Assembly (NCBI GenBank): GCA_903909415.1
Contig: CAIVVS010000260.1
Span: forward strand, 1 to 64,000
DNA length: 64,000 nucleotides
Source of the DNA: an uncultured Pseudomonadota bacterium
Lineage (GTDB): Bacteria > Pseudomonadota > Gammaproteobacteria > Burkholderiales > SG8-39
Direction: 5' to 3'
Shown piece by piece: positions 43,617-52,842 of this stretch (positions within the stretch are counted from its first letter, which is position 1; each line of letters starts with the position of its first letter). The translations under genes and the position numbers were made by a program. The notes beneath the pieces are model-generated. The model saw nothing but the letters and a program-made list of their open reading frames with translations, was not told the origin of the DNA and did not search any database.

Positions 43617-43656
43617 GGTGGTTCCTCGGGGTGGGACCGGGGTGGGAAGGTGCGAT

Positions 43657-43678
43657 GCGCCAGCATAGTCGCTGGCGC
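43657..43678. promoter_or_regulatory. Perfect 8-bp palindrome upstream of nemA
   Basis: GCGCCAGC (43657-43664) and GCTGGCGC (43671-43678) are exact inverted repeats 6 bases apart. A second short one, GTATC/GATAC, follows at 43684-43698. Both sit between the divergent nemA and bicupin genes and are operator candidates. Confidence 0.45.
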
Positions 43679-43820
43679 GGGCGGTATCCCGGAGATACAG
43701 CGTTCACGCGACGCGCAGTTCGGGCCAGCGCAACGCGGTGCAGCGCACCGACGGGCCGCCATGGACGCACGGAGCCCCGTGATATCGTCGTGGCCATTGC
43801 TGCAAGCGCCTGGAGCCGCC

Positions 43821-44786
43821 ATGACCACCACCACCGCCCTGCCGGGCATGGGCACCCTGCCCGGACTCGAGCAGTCCGTCGGCAGCCTGAACCTGACGCC
43901 GGGATGGATACGCCGCGCCAAGCCCCTGCTGTGGCCGCAGATGAAATCCGATTTCGTCCCGGCGCACTGGCGCTGGACGGAGGCACGCGAGGCGCTGAAT
44001 GCCGCGGCCGGCGTGATCAGCACCGAACTGGCCGAGCGCCGCAACCTGATCCTGCGCAACCCGGTCGCGGGCAACGACTTCGCGACGCTACGCACCATGG
44101 TGTGCGCCTACCAGACCATCCTGCCCGGCGAGAAGGCACGCTCCCACCGCCATGTGCCGCACGCGATGCGGGTGATCCTGGAGTCGCGCGGGTCCTATTC
44201 CATCGTCAACGGCGAAAAACACCCGATGGAAACCGGCGACATCGTGCTTACCCCCGGCGGCTCCTGGCACGGCCACGGCCACGACGGCGCGGACCAGGCT
44301 TACTGGTGGGACGGGCTGGACGTGCCGCTCACCCACCTGCTGGAGCCGATGTTCTTCGAGGAACACCCCAAGGGCTGGGAAGACGTGGACCGCAGGACCG
44401 AGGTCTCGCCGATGCGCTTTCGCATGGCGGACATGCTGGCGCAACTCGATGCGGCCGCGCCGGACCCCACCGGCCACTTCGGCGACACCATCAGCCTGTC
44501 CGCGCCGACCATGCCGACGCTCGCGCTCAAGGTCAGCCGCTGGGCTGCGGGCTGGACGTCGAGGCCGTACCGCCGCACCGCCAACACGGTCTACGTCGTG
44601 ATGCGCGGCTCGGGCCGCTCGCGCATCGGCGACGCGGACTTCGACTGGCAGTTCGGCGACACCATCGTCGCGCCCGGCTGGAACCGGATCGAGCACCACG
44701 CCGGCGAGGACAGCGTGCTGTTCTCGATGAGCGACGAGGAACTGATGCGCTGGACGCGCTACTACCGCATCGAAGGGCTGGACTGA
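43821..44786 (+). CDS. Gentisate 1,2-dioxygenase-like bicupin
   Basis: The product is 321 aa. The first cupin has the iron ligands in SHRHVPHAMR (H-x-H) and GGSWHGHG, as in gentisate dioxygenases, which open 2,5-dihydroxybenzoate to maleylpyruvate. The second cupin (SRPYRRTANTVYVVMRGSG) has lost the H-x-H pair and is probably structural; a metal-free C-terminal cupin is also known in other members. The ATG at 43821 has TGGAG 5 bases upstream. It heads a plus-strand unit with the TauD-like dioxygenase and a Bug receptor. The substrate could be gentisate, salicylate or 1-hydroxy-2-naphthoate. Confidence 0.83.
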   Translation: MTTTTALPGMGTLPGLEQSVGSLNLTPGWIRRAKPLLWPQMKSDFVPAHWRWTEAREALNAAAGVISTELAERRNLILRNPVAGNDFATLRTMVCAYQTILPGEKARSHRHVPHAMRVILESRGSYSIVNGEKHPMETGDIVLTPGGSWHGHGHDGADQAYWWDGLDVPLTHLLEPMFFEEHPKGWEDVDRRTEVSPMRFRMADMLAQLDAAAPDPTGHFGDTISLSAPTMPTLALKVSRWAAGWTSRPYRRTANTVYVVMRGSGRSRIGDADFDWQFGDTIVAPGWNRIEHHAGEDSVLFSMSDEELMRWTRYYRIEGLD

Positions 44787-44842
44787 CGCGCGGACCGGGT
44801 GCACAGCGGGCGCGGTCAGGCACACAGAAAGAGGAGAAGGCA

Positions 44843-45925
44843 ATGGGAGATTTCCGCACTTACCGGAACGCAGCCAGGCAAGCTGCCGTGGCCATGTCGC
44901 CGATCCGCGACCAGACCGCGTGGACGCCGGCGTCGCTGGCCGACGTCGGCCGCTGGAGCTACCACCTGGACGACGCCGAGCGCGCGCAACTGGTCGCGGC
45001 CACCGCGGCGGCGCGCAAGGCCGGCGTCAAGCTGGAGGACGTGACGCGCCAGAACTTCGTCCTCGGCTCCTTTGCCACGCTGCTGGAGGACGTGCGCCAG
45101 GAACTGATGCACGGGCGCGGCATCGTCATGCTGCGCGGCTTTCCGGTGGAGCAACTCGACCAGGCCGGCCAGGCCATGGCCTACCTCGGCCTGGGCGCCT
45201 ACCTCGGGCGGCGGCTGTCGCAGAACCGCGACGGCCACCTGCTGGGCCACGTGAAGGACCTGGGCGGAGACTATGCCAACCCGAACGTGCGGGGCTACAT
45301 GACGCGCGCCGAGATGCGCTTCCATTCCGACAGCTGCGACTATGTCGGCCTGCTCTGCCTGCGCACTTCGAAGAGCGGCGGCGAGAGCATGGTCACCAGC
45401 TCGGTGAGCGTCTACAACCGCATGCTGGAGAAGCGCCCGGACCTGGTGCAGGTGCTGGCGCAGGACCTGTACCGATCGCGCATGGGCGAAATCGGCCCCG
45501 GCGAGCAGCCGTGGTACACGCTGCCGATCTTCTGCTTCGCACAGGGGCGCTTCTATTCCGTGGGCGGAGGCATACGCCTGGACCATGCGCAGACCCTGCC
45601 CGGCGTGCCGAAGTACACCCCGGCCCAGAAGGAAGCGCTGGACCTGTACCGCGACACGGTGCGCGAGTGCGCCGCCGACATCCCCTTCCTGCCCGGGGAC
45701 GTGCAGTTCCTGAACAATTACACCACCATGCACACCCGCCGGGCGTACGAGGACTGGCCGGAGCCGGACCGCAAGCGCCACCTGCTGCGGCTCTGGCTGT
45801 CCGACCCGGAGAGCCAGCCAGCCGGCCTGTTGGAAGACAGCTTCCGCCGCGGCATCCTCCCCGCCCCGGGCGTGCAGCTGCACGCGCCGCTGGACGTGCA
45901 CGACTCCATCGCCCTTGCGCACTGA
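44843..45925 (+). CDS. TauD/TfdA-family Fe(II)/2-oxoglutarate-type dioxygenase
   Basis: The product is 360 aa. The facial triad is visible: RFHSDSCD supplies His and Asp (near residue 160) and NNYTTMHTRRAY the distal His (near residue 297). The 2-oxoglutarate Arg region is RKRHLLRLW. Members hydroxylate and cleave taurine, aryloxyacetates or similar. The ribosome site GAGGAGAAGG lies just before the ATG at 44843. It sits between the bicupin gene (56 bases) and a Bug gene (7 bases), so a side-chain oxidation followed by ring cleavage is plausible, as inference. It is cytosolic. Confidence 0.88.
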   Translation: MGDFRTYRNAARQAAVAMSPIRDQTAWTPASLADVGRWSYHLDDAERAQLVAATAAARKAGVKLEDVTRQNFVLGSFATLLEDVRQELMHGRGIVMLRGFPVEQLDQAGQAMAYLGLGAYLGRRLSQNRDGHLLGHVKDLGGDYANPNVRGYMTRAEMRFHSDSCDYVGLLCLRTSKSGGESMVTSSVSVYNRMLEKRPDLVQVLAQDLYRSRMGEIGPGEQPWYTLPIFCFAQGRFYSVGGGIRLDHAQTLPGVPKYTPAQKEALDLYRDTVRECAADIPFLPGDVQFLNNYTTMHTRRAYEDWPEPDRKRHLLRLWLSDPESQPAGLLEDSFRRGILPAPGVQLHAPLDVHDSIALAH

Positions 45926-45932
45926 GGCTGAC

Positions 45933-46982
45933 ATGAATCGACCCACGAGCGACACCTTTCGCGACACCATGCACGCAACCACGTCCGCAACCACGCGACG
46001 CCCCGCCCGGCACCGCATCGCACGGTCCATCGTTGCCGTGGCGGCGCTGCTCGGTACCCTGGCCGCGCTTCCCGCGGCCTCGCAGTCCTACCCGAACCGG
46101 CCGCTGCGCCTGGTGGTGAACTTCCCGCCCGGCGGCGTCAACGACGTGACCGCGCGCATCGTCGCGCCGCACCTGTCCAAGGCGCTCGGCCAGCCCGTGG
46201 TGATCGACAACAAGCCGGGGGCCGGCACCACCATCGGCACGGACTTCGTCGCCAAGTCCGCGCCGGACGGGCACGTGCTGATGATCGCGGCCTCGTCGAC
46301 GGCCATCGTGCCCTCGCTGTACAGGACGCTTCCCTACGACGCGCGACGCGACCTCGCGCCGGTGGCGCAGATCGCCAGCACCACGAACTACCTGCTGGTG
46401 TCGCCGAAGTCCAGCGTCCGCAACGTGGCCGAACTGGTGGAGTTCGCCAGGCGCAACCCCGGCAAGCTCAACTACGCTTCCAGCGGCAACGGCAGCAGCA
46501 CCCACCTGATCGTCGAGCTCATGAAGTACCACGCGAAGTTCAGCGCGCTGCACATCCCGTTCAAGGGAGTGGGCCCGGCGATGGCCGCCCTGCTCGCCGG
46601 CGACGTGGATTTCCTGTTCGATGCCGGCCCGGCGTCCGCGCCGTCCATCATGGCGGGCAAGGCGCGCCTGCTGGCGGTGTCCACGCGGTCCCGCAGCCCC
46701 CTGTTCCCGGACGCACCCACGCTGGTGGAATCGGGGTTCCCCGACATCGACATCGATTCCTGGACCGGCGTGATGGCCACCGGCGGGACGCCCAACGCGG
46801 TGCTGGAGCGGGTCTCGTCGGAACTGCGTTCCATCGTGCAGATTCCCGAGGTGAGTTCCGCATTCGAGAAACTGGGGATGGCCGTGCGCTACACCAACCC
46901 GCAGGAGTTCGCCGCGTTCTTCGACATGGAGATCAGGCGCTGGGCCGTGGCGGTGAAGTTCTCCGGCGCGCAGGCGGACTGA
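45933..46982 (+). CDS. Bug/TctC-family solute-binding protein (receptor 7)
   Basis: The product is 349 aa, the longest Bug here because of a polar N-terminal extension before the hydrophobic core (ARSIVAVAALLGTLAALPAASQ). A second ATG at 45969 would shorten this. The loop VNFPPGGVNDVTAR, HIPFKGVG and LVESGFPDID are family-like, though the last part (ATGGTPNAVLER) has lost APAGTP. The ATG at 45933 has GAGG 6 bases upstream and follows the dioxygenase stop by 7 bases, so it is co-transcribed with it and the bicupin. The PilZ gene follows 31 bases later. Confidence 0.9.
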   Translation: MNRPTSDTFRDTMHATTSATTRRPARHRIARSIVAVAALLGTLAALPAASQSYPNRPLRLVVNFPPGGVNDVTARIVAPHLSKALGQPVVIDNKPGAGTTIGTDFVAKSAPDGHVLMIAASSTAIVPSLYRTLPYDARRDLAPVAQIASTTNYLLVSPKSSVRNVAELVEFARRNPGKLNYASSGNGSSTHLIVELMKYHAKFSALHIPFKGVGPAMAALLAGDVDFLFDAGPASAPSIMAGKARLLAVSTRSRSPLFPDAPTLVESGFPDIDIDSWTGVMATGGTPNAVLERVSSELRSIVQIPEVSSAFEKLGMAVRYTNPQEFAAFFDMEIRRWAVAVKFSGAQAD

Positions 46983-47013
46983 GCCGGGTGACCGCGCGCA
47001 CGCGCGACTCAAC

Positions 47014-47751
47014 ATGACGGACAAGCAGGGCGACCAGCCCGCGGAGCCGCATCACGGGAGCGAGTTGCTGTTCCGCTCGCACATCGAGATCGGGCGCATC
47101 CTCGATTCGCTGGTGCTCAGCAAGACCACCCTGCTGGGCGAGTCCAAGGGGCTGGGCAGACCCTTCATGACGCACCTGCTTCACGTGGACCCGGTGCGCG
47201 AGCGCTTCGTGGTCAGCGCCCCTGCGGACGCCCCGGCTACGCTGCAGGCGCTCAAGCGCGAACCGGTGAATTTCGTCGCCCATGTGGACGGCTCGCGGGT
47301 CGAGTTCGAGGTGTCGGCGCCGGCCAGCGCGCGGCACGAAGGTCGGCCGGTGCTGGTCTACGCGTTTCCCGCGGCGCTTGCGCGCACCCAGCGGCGCGAG
47401 CATCCGCGCATACCGGTGCCGCACGACCTGCCGCTGCGCTGCATCGCCGACAACGCCGGCATCACGCCCTTCGAGGCCGAGGTCACCGACATCAGCCTGG
47501 CGGGCTTCGGCGCCATCGTGTTCAACGCCGACATCCGCCTGCAGCCCGGAACGATCCTGCGCGGCTGCCGGATCGTGCTGCCGGATCACAACCCGGTGAT
47601 CGTGGACGCGGAAGTGCGCTACACCGTGCCCGTGGTCCGCGCCGACGGATCTCTGGCGCACCGCTCGGGCGTGCGCTTCCTGAGCGGTGCGGCGTACCTG
47701 CAGCCGCTGATCGACAAGTTCATCGAGGCGCTGGAGGCGGACGGGAAATGA
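47014..47751 (+). CDS. YcgR-like PilZ-domain c-di-GMP receptor
   Basis: The product is 245 aa. The N-terminal YcgR-type domain (about residues 20-120) is followed by a PilZ domain with the c-di-GMP signature RREHPR (R-x-x-x-R) near residue 128 and DISLAGFGA (D-x-S-x-x-G) near residue 160. YcgR slows flagellar rotation when c-di-GMP is high. It is the last gene after the bicupin-TauD-Bug unit, 31 bases downstream, but its function is unrelated, so it may have its own promoter. It is convergent with the transporter gene, only 10 bases away. Confidence 0.87.
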   Translation: MTDKQGDQPAEPHHGSELLFRSHIEIGRILDSLVLSKTTLLGESKGLGRPFMTHLLHVDPVRERFVVSAPADAPATLQALKREPVNFVAHVDGSRVEFEVSAPASARHEGRPVLVYAFPAALARTQRREHPRIPVPHDLPLRCIADNAGITPFEAEVTDISLAGFGAIVFNADIRLQPGTILRGCRIVLPDHNPVIVDAEVRYTVPVVRADGSLAHRSGVRFLSGAAYLQPLIDKFIEALEADGK

Positions 47752-47761
47752 GCGGCGCCGC

Positions 47762-48589
47762 CTAGCGCTTGTCCCCTGCGCTCTCCGGCGCGCCGGGGCC
47801 GGCAGCGCCGCGCCGGTAGACCACGTGGTAGACCAGCGCCACCATCACGCTGCCACCCACGATGTTGCCCAGCACCACGGGGACCAGGTTGGACCACAGG
47901 CCGCCTGCCTGCACCACGCCGCCGGCGGCGGCCTGCAGCATCATCCCCATGGGCAGGAAGTACATGTTGGCGACCGAGTGCTCGAAGCCAGCCGCGACGA
48001 ACGCCGCCACCGGCAGCACGATGGCGACGGCCTTGTCCGTCACGCTGTGCCCGGCCAGCGTCATCCACACCGCGAGGCACACCAGCACGTTGCACAGTAC
48101 CCCGCGGAAGAACGCCGTCCAGAAAGGCAGCGAGGATTTGGCCTCGGCGATGCGCAGGTACGCCCTGGCGATCGCCCCGCCGTTCATGTCGGTGTGCCCG
48201 GACAGGACGACCAGGGCCGCCAGGCCCGCGGCGCCGGCGAAGTTGGCCACGCCGACCACCAGCCAGTTGCGCAGCACCTCGGTGCTACTGATGCTGCCGT
48301 GCGCCCAGGCCATGGCGAGCAGGTTGTTGCCCGTGAACAGTTCCGCGCCGGCCACGACGACCAGCAGCAGGCCCAGCGAGAAGACCGCGCCTCCCAGCAC
48401 GCGTCCGGCGGCGAATCCCAGCGACGGGTCGCTGATGACCAGCACGTAGAACATCGATCCCAGTCCGATGAAGGCGCCGGCCATCATCCCCAGCATCGCC
48501 AGCGGTAGCAACGCCATGCGCGCCTTGGCAACCCCCACGCCTTCCACGCGCGCGGCGATCTCCTTCGGTGAATAGGCGTCGAATTCCAT
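47762..48589 (-). CDS. Formate/nitrite transporter family (FNT) channel
   Basis: The product is 275 aa. It has six hydrophobic helices and the FNT signatures MEFDAYSPKEIA at the N-terminus, AELFTGNN, and GFEHSVANMYFLP, in which the His gates the pore. Such pentameric channels move formate, nitrite or hydrosulfide. ATG codons at 48589 and 48649 are both possible; the first begins with the family motif but its purine-rich AGGGA sits very close. Upstream there are two tandem 14-base repeats. The substrate cannot be assigned. Confidence 0.88.
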   Translation of the reverse strand: MEFDAYSPKEIAARVEGVGVAKARMALLPLAMLGMMAGAFIGLGSMFYVLVISDPSLGFAAGRVLGGAVFSLGLLLVVVAGAELFTGNNLLAMAWAHGSISSTEVLRNWLVVGVANFAGAAGLAALVVLSGHTDMNGGAIARAYLRIAEAKSSLPFWTAFFRGVLCNVLVCLAVWMTLAGHSVTDKAVAIVLPVAAFVAAGFEHSVANMYFLPMGMMLQAAAGGVVQAGGLWSNLVPVVLGNIVGGSVMVALVYHVVYRRGAAGPGAPESAGDKR

Positions 48590-48598
48590 GTCCCTGTC

Positions 48599-48626
48599 CG
48601 CTTGTCCGTGGTCGCTTGTCCGTGGT
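48599..48626. repeat. Two tandem 14-base repeats
   Basis: CGCTTGTCCGTGGT occurs at 48599-48612 and again at 48613-48626, directly upstream of the FNT gene start. It may affect its ribosome loading or be a slippage site. Confidence 0.7.
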
Positions 48627-48794
48627 CCGTCCCCGTAGCGTACCGCCATTGCGCAAGCCCGGCGTCACGGCGGCAACGGTGCGCGCGCCCTGCCGGCGCG
48701 GGGACCCGCCCGGACCGTCGTTGCGCGTAGACTGGCGCGACGTCCCGGCCGGACAACCATGGCTGCGGGGCACAACCAACGGGGAGGAGACCTC

Positions 48795-49931
48795 ATGGGG
48801 AAGATCGAAACGAACGATTGCACTGCGCAGGGCCACGCGGCTGCGGGCTGCGGGTGTGTCACGGATGCGACGGGCACGACAGGCGCGACGGGCTTCGGCT
48901 CGCGGCGCGGCTTCATGCAGGCCCTGGGCGCGATCGGCGCGGCCGCCACCCTCCCCTCCTGCAGCAGCACCGGCACCTCCGCCCCGCCCAGGCTGGTCGA
49001 CACGCACCACCACTTCTATCCCCCCGAGTACCAGAAGGCCTGGCTCGACTGGGAAGTCGAGCGCAAGATCCCCCATTTCACGCAGCAGGTCGGCTGGACG
49101 GTCCAGAAGGCGCTGGCGGACATGGACAAGGCCGGCGTGCGCACGGCCATCCTGTCGCTCGCATCCACGCCCGGGGTGTGGTTCGACAAGGGACCGGCCG
49201 CGGCCATCGCCATGGCGCGCACCTGCAACGAGTTCGGTGCGAAGATGGTGCGCGACCACCCGGGCCGCTTCGGCCTGTTCGCTACCCTGCCGATGCTGGA
49301 CGTGGAAGCCAGCCTGAAGGAAATCGCCTATGCCTTCGACGTGCTCAAGGCCGACGGCGTGGGACTTCAGACCAACTACGGCGACAAGTGGCCGGGCGAC
49401 CCGGCCTACAAGGCGGTGTTCGACGAGCTCAACCGCCGCAAGGCGGTGGTGTACTTCCACCCGCTGGTGGCGAGCTGCTGCGGGCGCCTGAGCGTGGGTA
49501 CCTTCCCGGCCGTGCTGGAAGTGCCGCACGACACCACGCGCGCGGTTGCCAGCCTGCTGCTGTCGGGGACCCTGGCGCGCAACCGTGATACCAAGTGGCT
49601 GTTCAGCCATGCCGGCGGCACCGTGCCCATGCTGGCCGGGCGCATGGACTACTTCTTCAAGTTCCGCCCCGATGCGAAGAACATCGCGCCCGAGGGCTTC
49701 GAGGCGGAGTTCCGCCGGCTGTACTACGACACCGCCAACGCCACGCACCCGTCCTCGATGGCGGCGCTGCTCAAGCTGGTGCCGGAGTCGCAGGTGGTGT
49801 TCGGCACCGACTACCCGTATGTGCCGATGGACACGCAAGCCGATGCGGTCCGCAAGCTGGGTCTGCCCGAGTCCACCGTGCGCGCGATCGAATCCGGCAA
49901 CGCGGTGAACCTGTTGCCGCGCCTGCGCTGA
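48795..49931 (+). CDS. Exported amidohydrolase (ACMSD-like, amidohydrolase 2 family)
   Basis: The product is 378 aa. A Cys/Gly-rich leader of about 35 residues precedes a twin-arginine-type signal [13 protein letters not shown] and a lipobox-like LPSC, so it may be an exported lipoprotein. The TIM-barrel has the metal ligands DTHHHF (residues 70-75), VYFHPL, FSHAGG and FGTDYPY. This group decarboxylates or hydrolyses aromatic acids such as 2-amino-3-carboxymuconate semialdehyde or resorcylate. Export of such an enzyme is unusual. The ATG at 48795 has GGGGAGGAG upstream. A hairpin at 49963 separates it from the next genes. Confidence 0.83.
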   Translation: MGKIETNDCTAQGHAAAGCGCVTDATGTTGATGFGSRRGFMQALGAIGAAATLPSCSSTGTSAPPRLVDTHHHFYPPEYQKAWLDWEVERKIPHFTQQVGWTVQKALADMDKAGVRTAILSLASTPGVWFDKGPAAAIAMARTCNEFGAKMVRDHPGRFGLFATLPMLDVEASLKEIAYAFDVLKADGVGLQTNYGDKWPGDPAYKAVFDELNRRKAVVYFHPLVASCCGRLSVGTFPAVLEVPHDTTRAVASLLLSGTLARNRDTKWLFSHAGGTVPMLAGRMDYFFKFRPDAKNIAPEGFEAEFRRLYYDTANATHPSSMAALLKLVPESQVVFGTDYPYVPMDTQADAVRKLGLPESTVRAIESGNAVNLLPRLR

Positions 49932-49962
49932 CCGGCGGCGACGGCGACCAGGCTGCGGCACG

Positions 49963-49993
49963 GCGCTCCCGCCCCCACCGGGCGCGGGAGCGC
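49963..49993 (+). terminator. 10-bp GC hairpin after amidohydrolase
   Basis: GCGCTCCCGC (49963-49972) pairs with GCGGGAGCGC (49984-49993) around an 11-base loop. It starts 32 bases after the stop and ends before the next ATG at 50040. There is no T-run, so it could attenuate rather than fully terminate. Confidence 0.5.
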
Positions 49994-50039
49994 GCGTGAC
50001 AAGCTGGGATAAACTGGCGCCTGCCCAGCAGGAACTCCA

Positions 50040-50900
50040 ATGGAATCAGACACCAGCCCCTCATTCGAAGTCCGCACCGGCGTCGAGTATGCCGTCCACG
50101 ACGGCCACAGCCTCAAGGGCGACTGGTACGCGCCCAAGGCACCCGGCGCCCATCCGGCCATCGTCGCGATCCACGGTGGCGGCTGGCAGATGGGCGCGCC
50201 CTCCTCCTACCAGTACTGGGGACCGTGGCTGGCCGAGCGCGGCTACGTGCTGTTCTCCGCCACCTATCGCCTGTCCAGGCCCGGCAGGAAGTCCTTCCCC
50301 GAGGCCCTGCACGACATCCGCGCCGCAGTGCAGTTCCTGAAGGGGCGGGCGGGCGAACTGCGCGTGGACCCGGAGCGCGTGGGCGCGATGGGCGATTCCG
50401 CCGGCGGCCACCTCGCGGCGCTGGTCGCGCTGGCCGGCGACGACCCGATGTTCGCCGCCACCCAGCCGGCCAGCCCGTACTCGGGGATCAGCAGCAGGCT
50501 CAAGGCGGTGGTGCCGGTCTACGGCGTGTTCGACCTGTACCAGCAGTGGCTGCACGACCTGCCGCTGCGGCCGCGCGATTCCATCGTCGAGAAGCACCTC
50601 GGCGTGAGCGCGATCGATGACAAGCGCGCCTACTTCGACGCCTCGCCCTCGTCCTGGGTGAGCGGCAGGAACAATGCCACCGCGTTCCTGGTCGCGTGGG
50701 GCACGCGCGACGACATCGTCGACCCGGTCACCCAATCCGAGGCCTTCCTCGCGACGCTGAAGCAGGCCGGCCACTTCGTGCGCCCGGTGGTGCTGGAAGG
50801 CGCCCCGCATTTCTGGATGTCCGAACCGCTGGACGAGCCCGGCAGCCCCGCCGGCTTCCTCGCCCCGCGCCTGTTGCGCTTCCTGGAGCAAAGACTGTGA
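50040..50900 (+). CDS. Alpha/beta-hydrolase, BD-FAE/HSL-type esterase
   Basis: The product is 286 aa. The oxyanion-hole motif IHGGGW (residues 43-48), nucleophile GDSAGG near residue 118, Asp in WGTRDD and His in GAPHFW give a full catalytic triad of carboxylesterase type. No signal peptide is seen. It probably cleaves small esters or lactones. Its TGA overlaps the next gene's start as GTGA, so the two hydrolases are translationally coupled. Confidence 0.88.
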   Translation: MESDTSPSFEVRTGVEYAVHDGHSLKGDWYAPKAPGAHPAIVAIHGGGWQMGAPSSYQYWGPWLAERGYVLFSATYRLSRPGRKSFPEALHDIRAAVQFLKGRAGELRVDPERVGAMGDSAGGHLAALVALAGDDPMFAATQPASPYSGISSRLKAVVPVYGVFDLYQQWLHDLPLRPRDSIVEKHLGVSAIDDKRAYFDASPSSWVSGRNNATAFLVAWGTRDDIVDPVTQSEAFLATLKQAGHFVRPVVLEGAPHFWMSEPLDEPGSPAGFLAPRLLRFLEQRL

Positions 50901-51772
50901 GCAACTCCCCCGCCCCGGCCCCGCTGGTCTTCCTGCACTACACGCAAGCCGAACTCGACCGCAACTACGACCAGCGCGGCTGGGCGCCGAACGCGCTGGA
51001 AGTCATCAACCGCTACCCGGCGCAGAGCGAGGCGGCGCTGCGCGCGCACCCACGCGAGGCCGACGTGCCCTACGGCACGTCCCCGGATGAAGTGCTGGAC
51101 ATCTTCCCCTGCGGCAAGCCGGGCGCGCCCACCCAGGTGTTCGTCCACGGTGGCGCATGGCGCAACTTCACCAAGGACGACTACTCGCTGGTCGCCGCCG
51201 GCTTCGTGCCGCACGGCATCAACCTGGTGATCATCAATTTCTCCAAGGTGCTGCAGGTGCCGCTGCCGGAGATGGTGGAGCAGACGCGCCGCGCGATCGC
51301 GTGGTCGGTGAAGAACGTGTCGCGCTGGCAGGGCGATCCCGCGCGCATCTACCTCTCGGCGCATTCGTCCGGCGCGCACCAGGCGGCGATGGCCCTGATC
51401 AAGGGCTTCGCGGCGTTCGGCGTCGCCGACGACGCCATCCGCGCGGCGCAATTCGTCAGCGGCCCCTACGACATGGAACCGGTGCTGCTCAGCGCGCGCA
51501 GCAGCTACGTCAAGCTGGACAAGCAGCAGGAACACGAACTCAGCCCGGCCCGCCATGCCGACCGGATCCGCTGCCCGGTGTTCATCGCCTACGCCGAGCA
51601 CGACACCGACGAGTTCCAGCGCCACAGCCGCGAGTTCGCGGCCGCGCTGGAGCGGGCGGGAAAGCTGGCCGGCATGCAGCGCTTTGCCGGACTGAACCAC
51701 TTCGAGATCATGGAAGCCCTGGGCAAGCCCGAGGGAGAACTGGTCCGCGCCATCGTCGCCAGGATGACCTGA
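50897..51772 (+). CDS. Alpha/beta-hydrolase, kynurenine-formamidase/esterase-like
   Basis: The product is 291 aa. It starts with GTG at 50897 inside the previous stop, with GGAG 11 bases upstream. The motifs are VHGGAW, the elbow SAHSSGAH (Ser nucleophile), Asp in EHDTDEF and His in GLNHFEI. The N-terminal LHYTQAELDRNYDQR resembles arylformamidase-type esterases. Coupled to another esterase, it may act on successive ester or amide bonds of one compound (inference). It is cytosolic. Confidence 0.87.
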   Translation: MSNSPAPAPLVFLHYTQAELDRNYDQRGWAPNALEVINRYPAQSEAALRAHPREADVPYGTSPDEVLDIFPCGKPGAPTQVFVHGGAWRNFTKDDYSLVAAGFVPHGINLVIINFSKVLQVPLPEMVEQTRRAIAWSVKNVSRWQGDPARIYLSAHSSGAHQAAMALIKGFAAFGVADDAIRAAQFVSGPYDMEPVLLSARSSYVKLDKQQEHELSPARHADRIRCPVFIAYAEHDTDEFQRHSREFAAALERAGKLAGMQRFAGLNHFEIMEALGKPEGELVRAIVARMT

Positions 51773-51829
51773 ACGCGGCTCCGATCCACGCGGCCCGCCC
51801 GTCAGGGCTGCCGCCCCGAAAGCGCCCCG

Positions 51830-52828
51830 ATGTCCCGCTTCAGCCCAGCCACCCTGCGCACGCACGTCCCCGGCGTGATGATCGCGGCCGTGCTCGCCCT
51901 GGCCGCCACTTTCGTGTCCGAGCACTACGGCGGACCGCAGTTCCTGTACGCGCTGCTGTTCGGCATGGCATTCAACTTCCTGTGCGCCGACCCGAAGATC
52001 GCGCCGGGCATCAACGTAACGGCGAAGAGCATCCTGCGCATCGGCGTCGCCCTGCTCGGTGCGGGCATCACGCTGGAACACATCCGCTCGCTGGGCACGG
52101 CGCCCTTGCTGCTTTCCATGGCCGGTGTGTTCGCCACCATCGGTTTCGGCGCCCTGCTGGCGCGCATGCTCAAGCGCAGCCTCCCCGAGGGGCTGCTGAC
52201 CGGCGGCGCGGTCGCGATCTGCGGCGCATCGGCCGCGCTGGCCATTTCCGCGGTGCTGCCCAAGACGGCGGACAGCCAGCGCCAGACCCTGCTCACCGTG
52301 GTCGGCGTGACGACACTGTCCACCATCGCCATGATCGCCTACCCGGCGATCGCCCACCTGCTGGACCTGGACTCGCGCACCGCGGGCTTCTTCCTCGGCG
52401 CGACCATCCACGACGTCGCGCAGGTGGTGGGCGCGGGCTACATGTACTCGCCCGAGGCCGGGACCACCGCGACCTACGTGAAGCTGTTCCGCGTCACCCT
52501 GCTGGTGCCGGTGGTGGTGGGCATGTCGCTGCTGTTCCGCATGGACGCGAGCCACGACGCGTCCAACCGCCCGCCGCTGCTTCCCCTGTTCCTGGTGGCC
52601 TTCATCCTGCTCGCGCTGCTCAATTCGCAGGGCATGCTCCCGGCCGAGGTGTCGTCGGTGCTGCTCAAGGTCTCGCGCTGGTGCCTGGTCCTGGCGATCG
52701 CGGCGCTCGGCGTGAAAACCTCGTTCGGCGAGTTGCGCGGGCTGGGCTGGGCGCCGGTGGTGATGCTGCTGGCTGAGACCGCGTTCCTCGCGCTGTTCGT
52801 GCTCGCCGGGATGTGGTTGCTGCTCTGA
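51830..52828 (+). CDS. YeiH/UPF0324 family putative sulfate/anion exporter
   Basis: The product is 332 aa with about ten transmembrane helices. Family stretches are YALLFGMAFNFL, KSILRIGVALLGAGITL, GGAVAICGASAALAI, and GATIHDVAQVVGAGYMYSPE. These proteins are predicted to export sulfate or related anions, sometimes linked to sulfonate catabolism. It lies 57 bases after the second hydrolase on the same strand. It is convergent with the pirin gene, 14 bases apart. Confidence 0.87.
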   Translation: MSRFSPATLRTHVPGVMIAAVLALAATFVSEHYGGPQFLYALLFGMAFNFLCADPKIAPGINVTAKSILRIGVALLGAGITLEHIRSLGTAPLLLSMAGVFATIGFGALLARMLKRSLPEGLLTGGAVAICGASAALAISAVLPKTADSQRQTLLTVVGVTTLSTIAMIAYPAIAHLLDLDSRTAGFFLGATIHDVAQVVGAGYMYSPEAGTTATYVKLFRVTLLVPVVVGMSLLFRMDASHDASNRPPLLPLFLVAFILLALLNSQGMLPAEVSSVLLKVSRWCLVLAIAALGVKTSFGELRGLGWAPVVMLLAETAFLALFVLAGMWLLL

Positions 52829-52842
52829 GCGCGCGGCACGCG

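Noticed and set aside
50040..51772. One hydrolase gene split by a frameshift
   Set aside because: Each of the two frames has its own complete Ser-Asp-His set and start, so they are two coupled enzymes.
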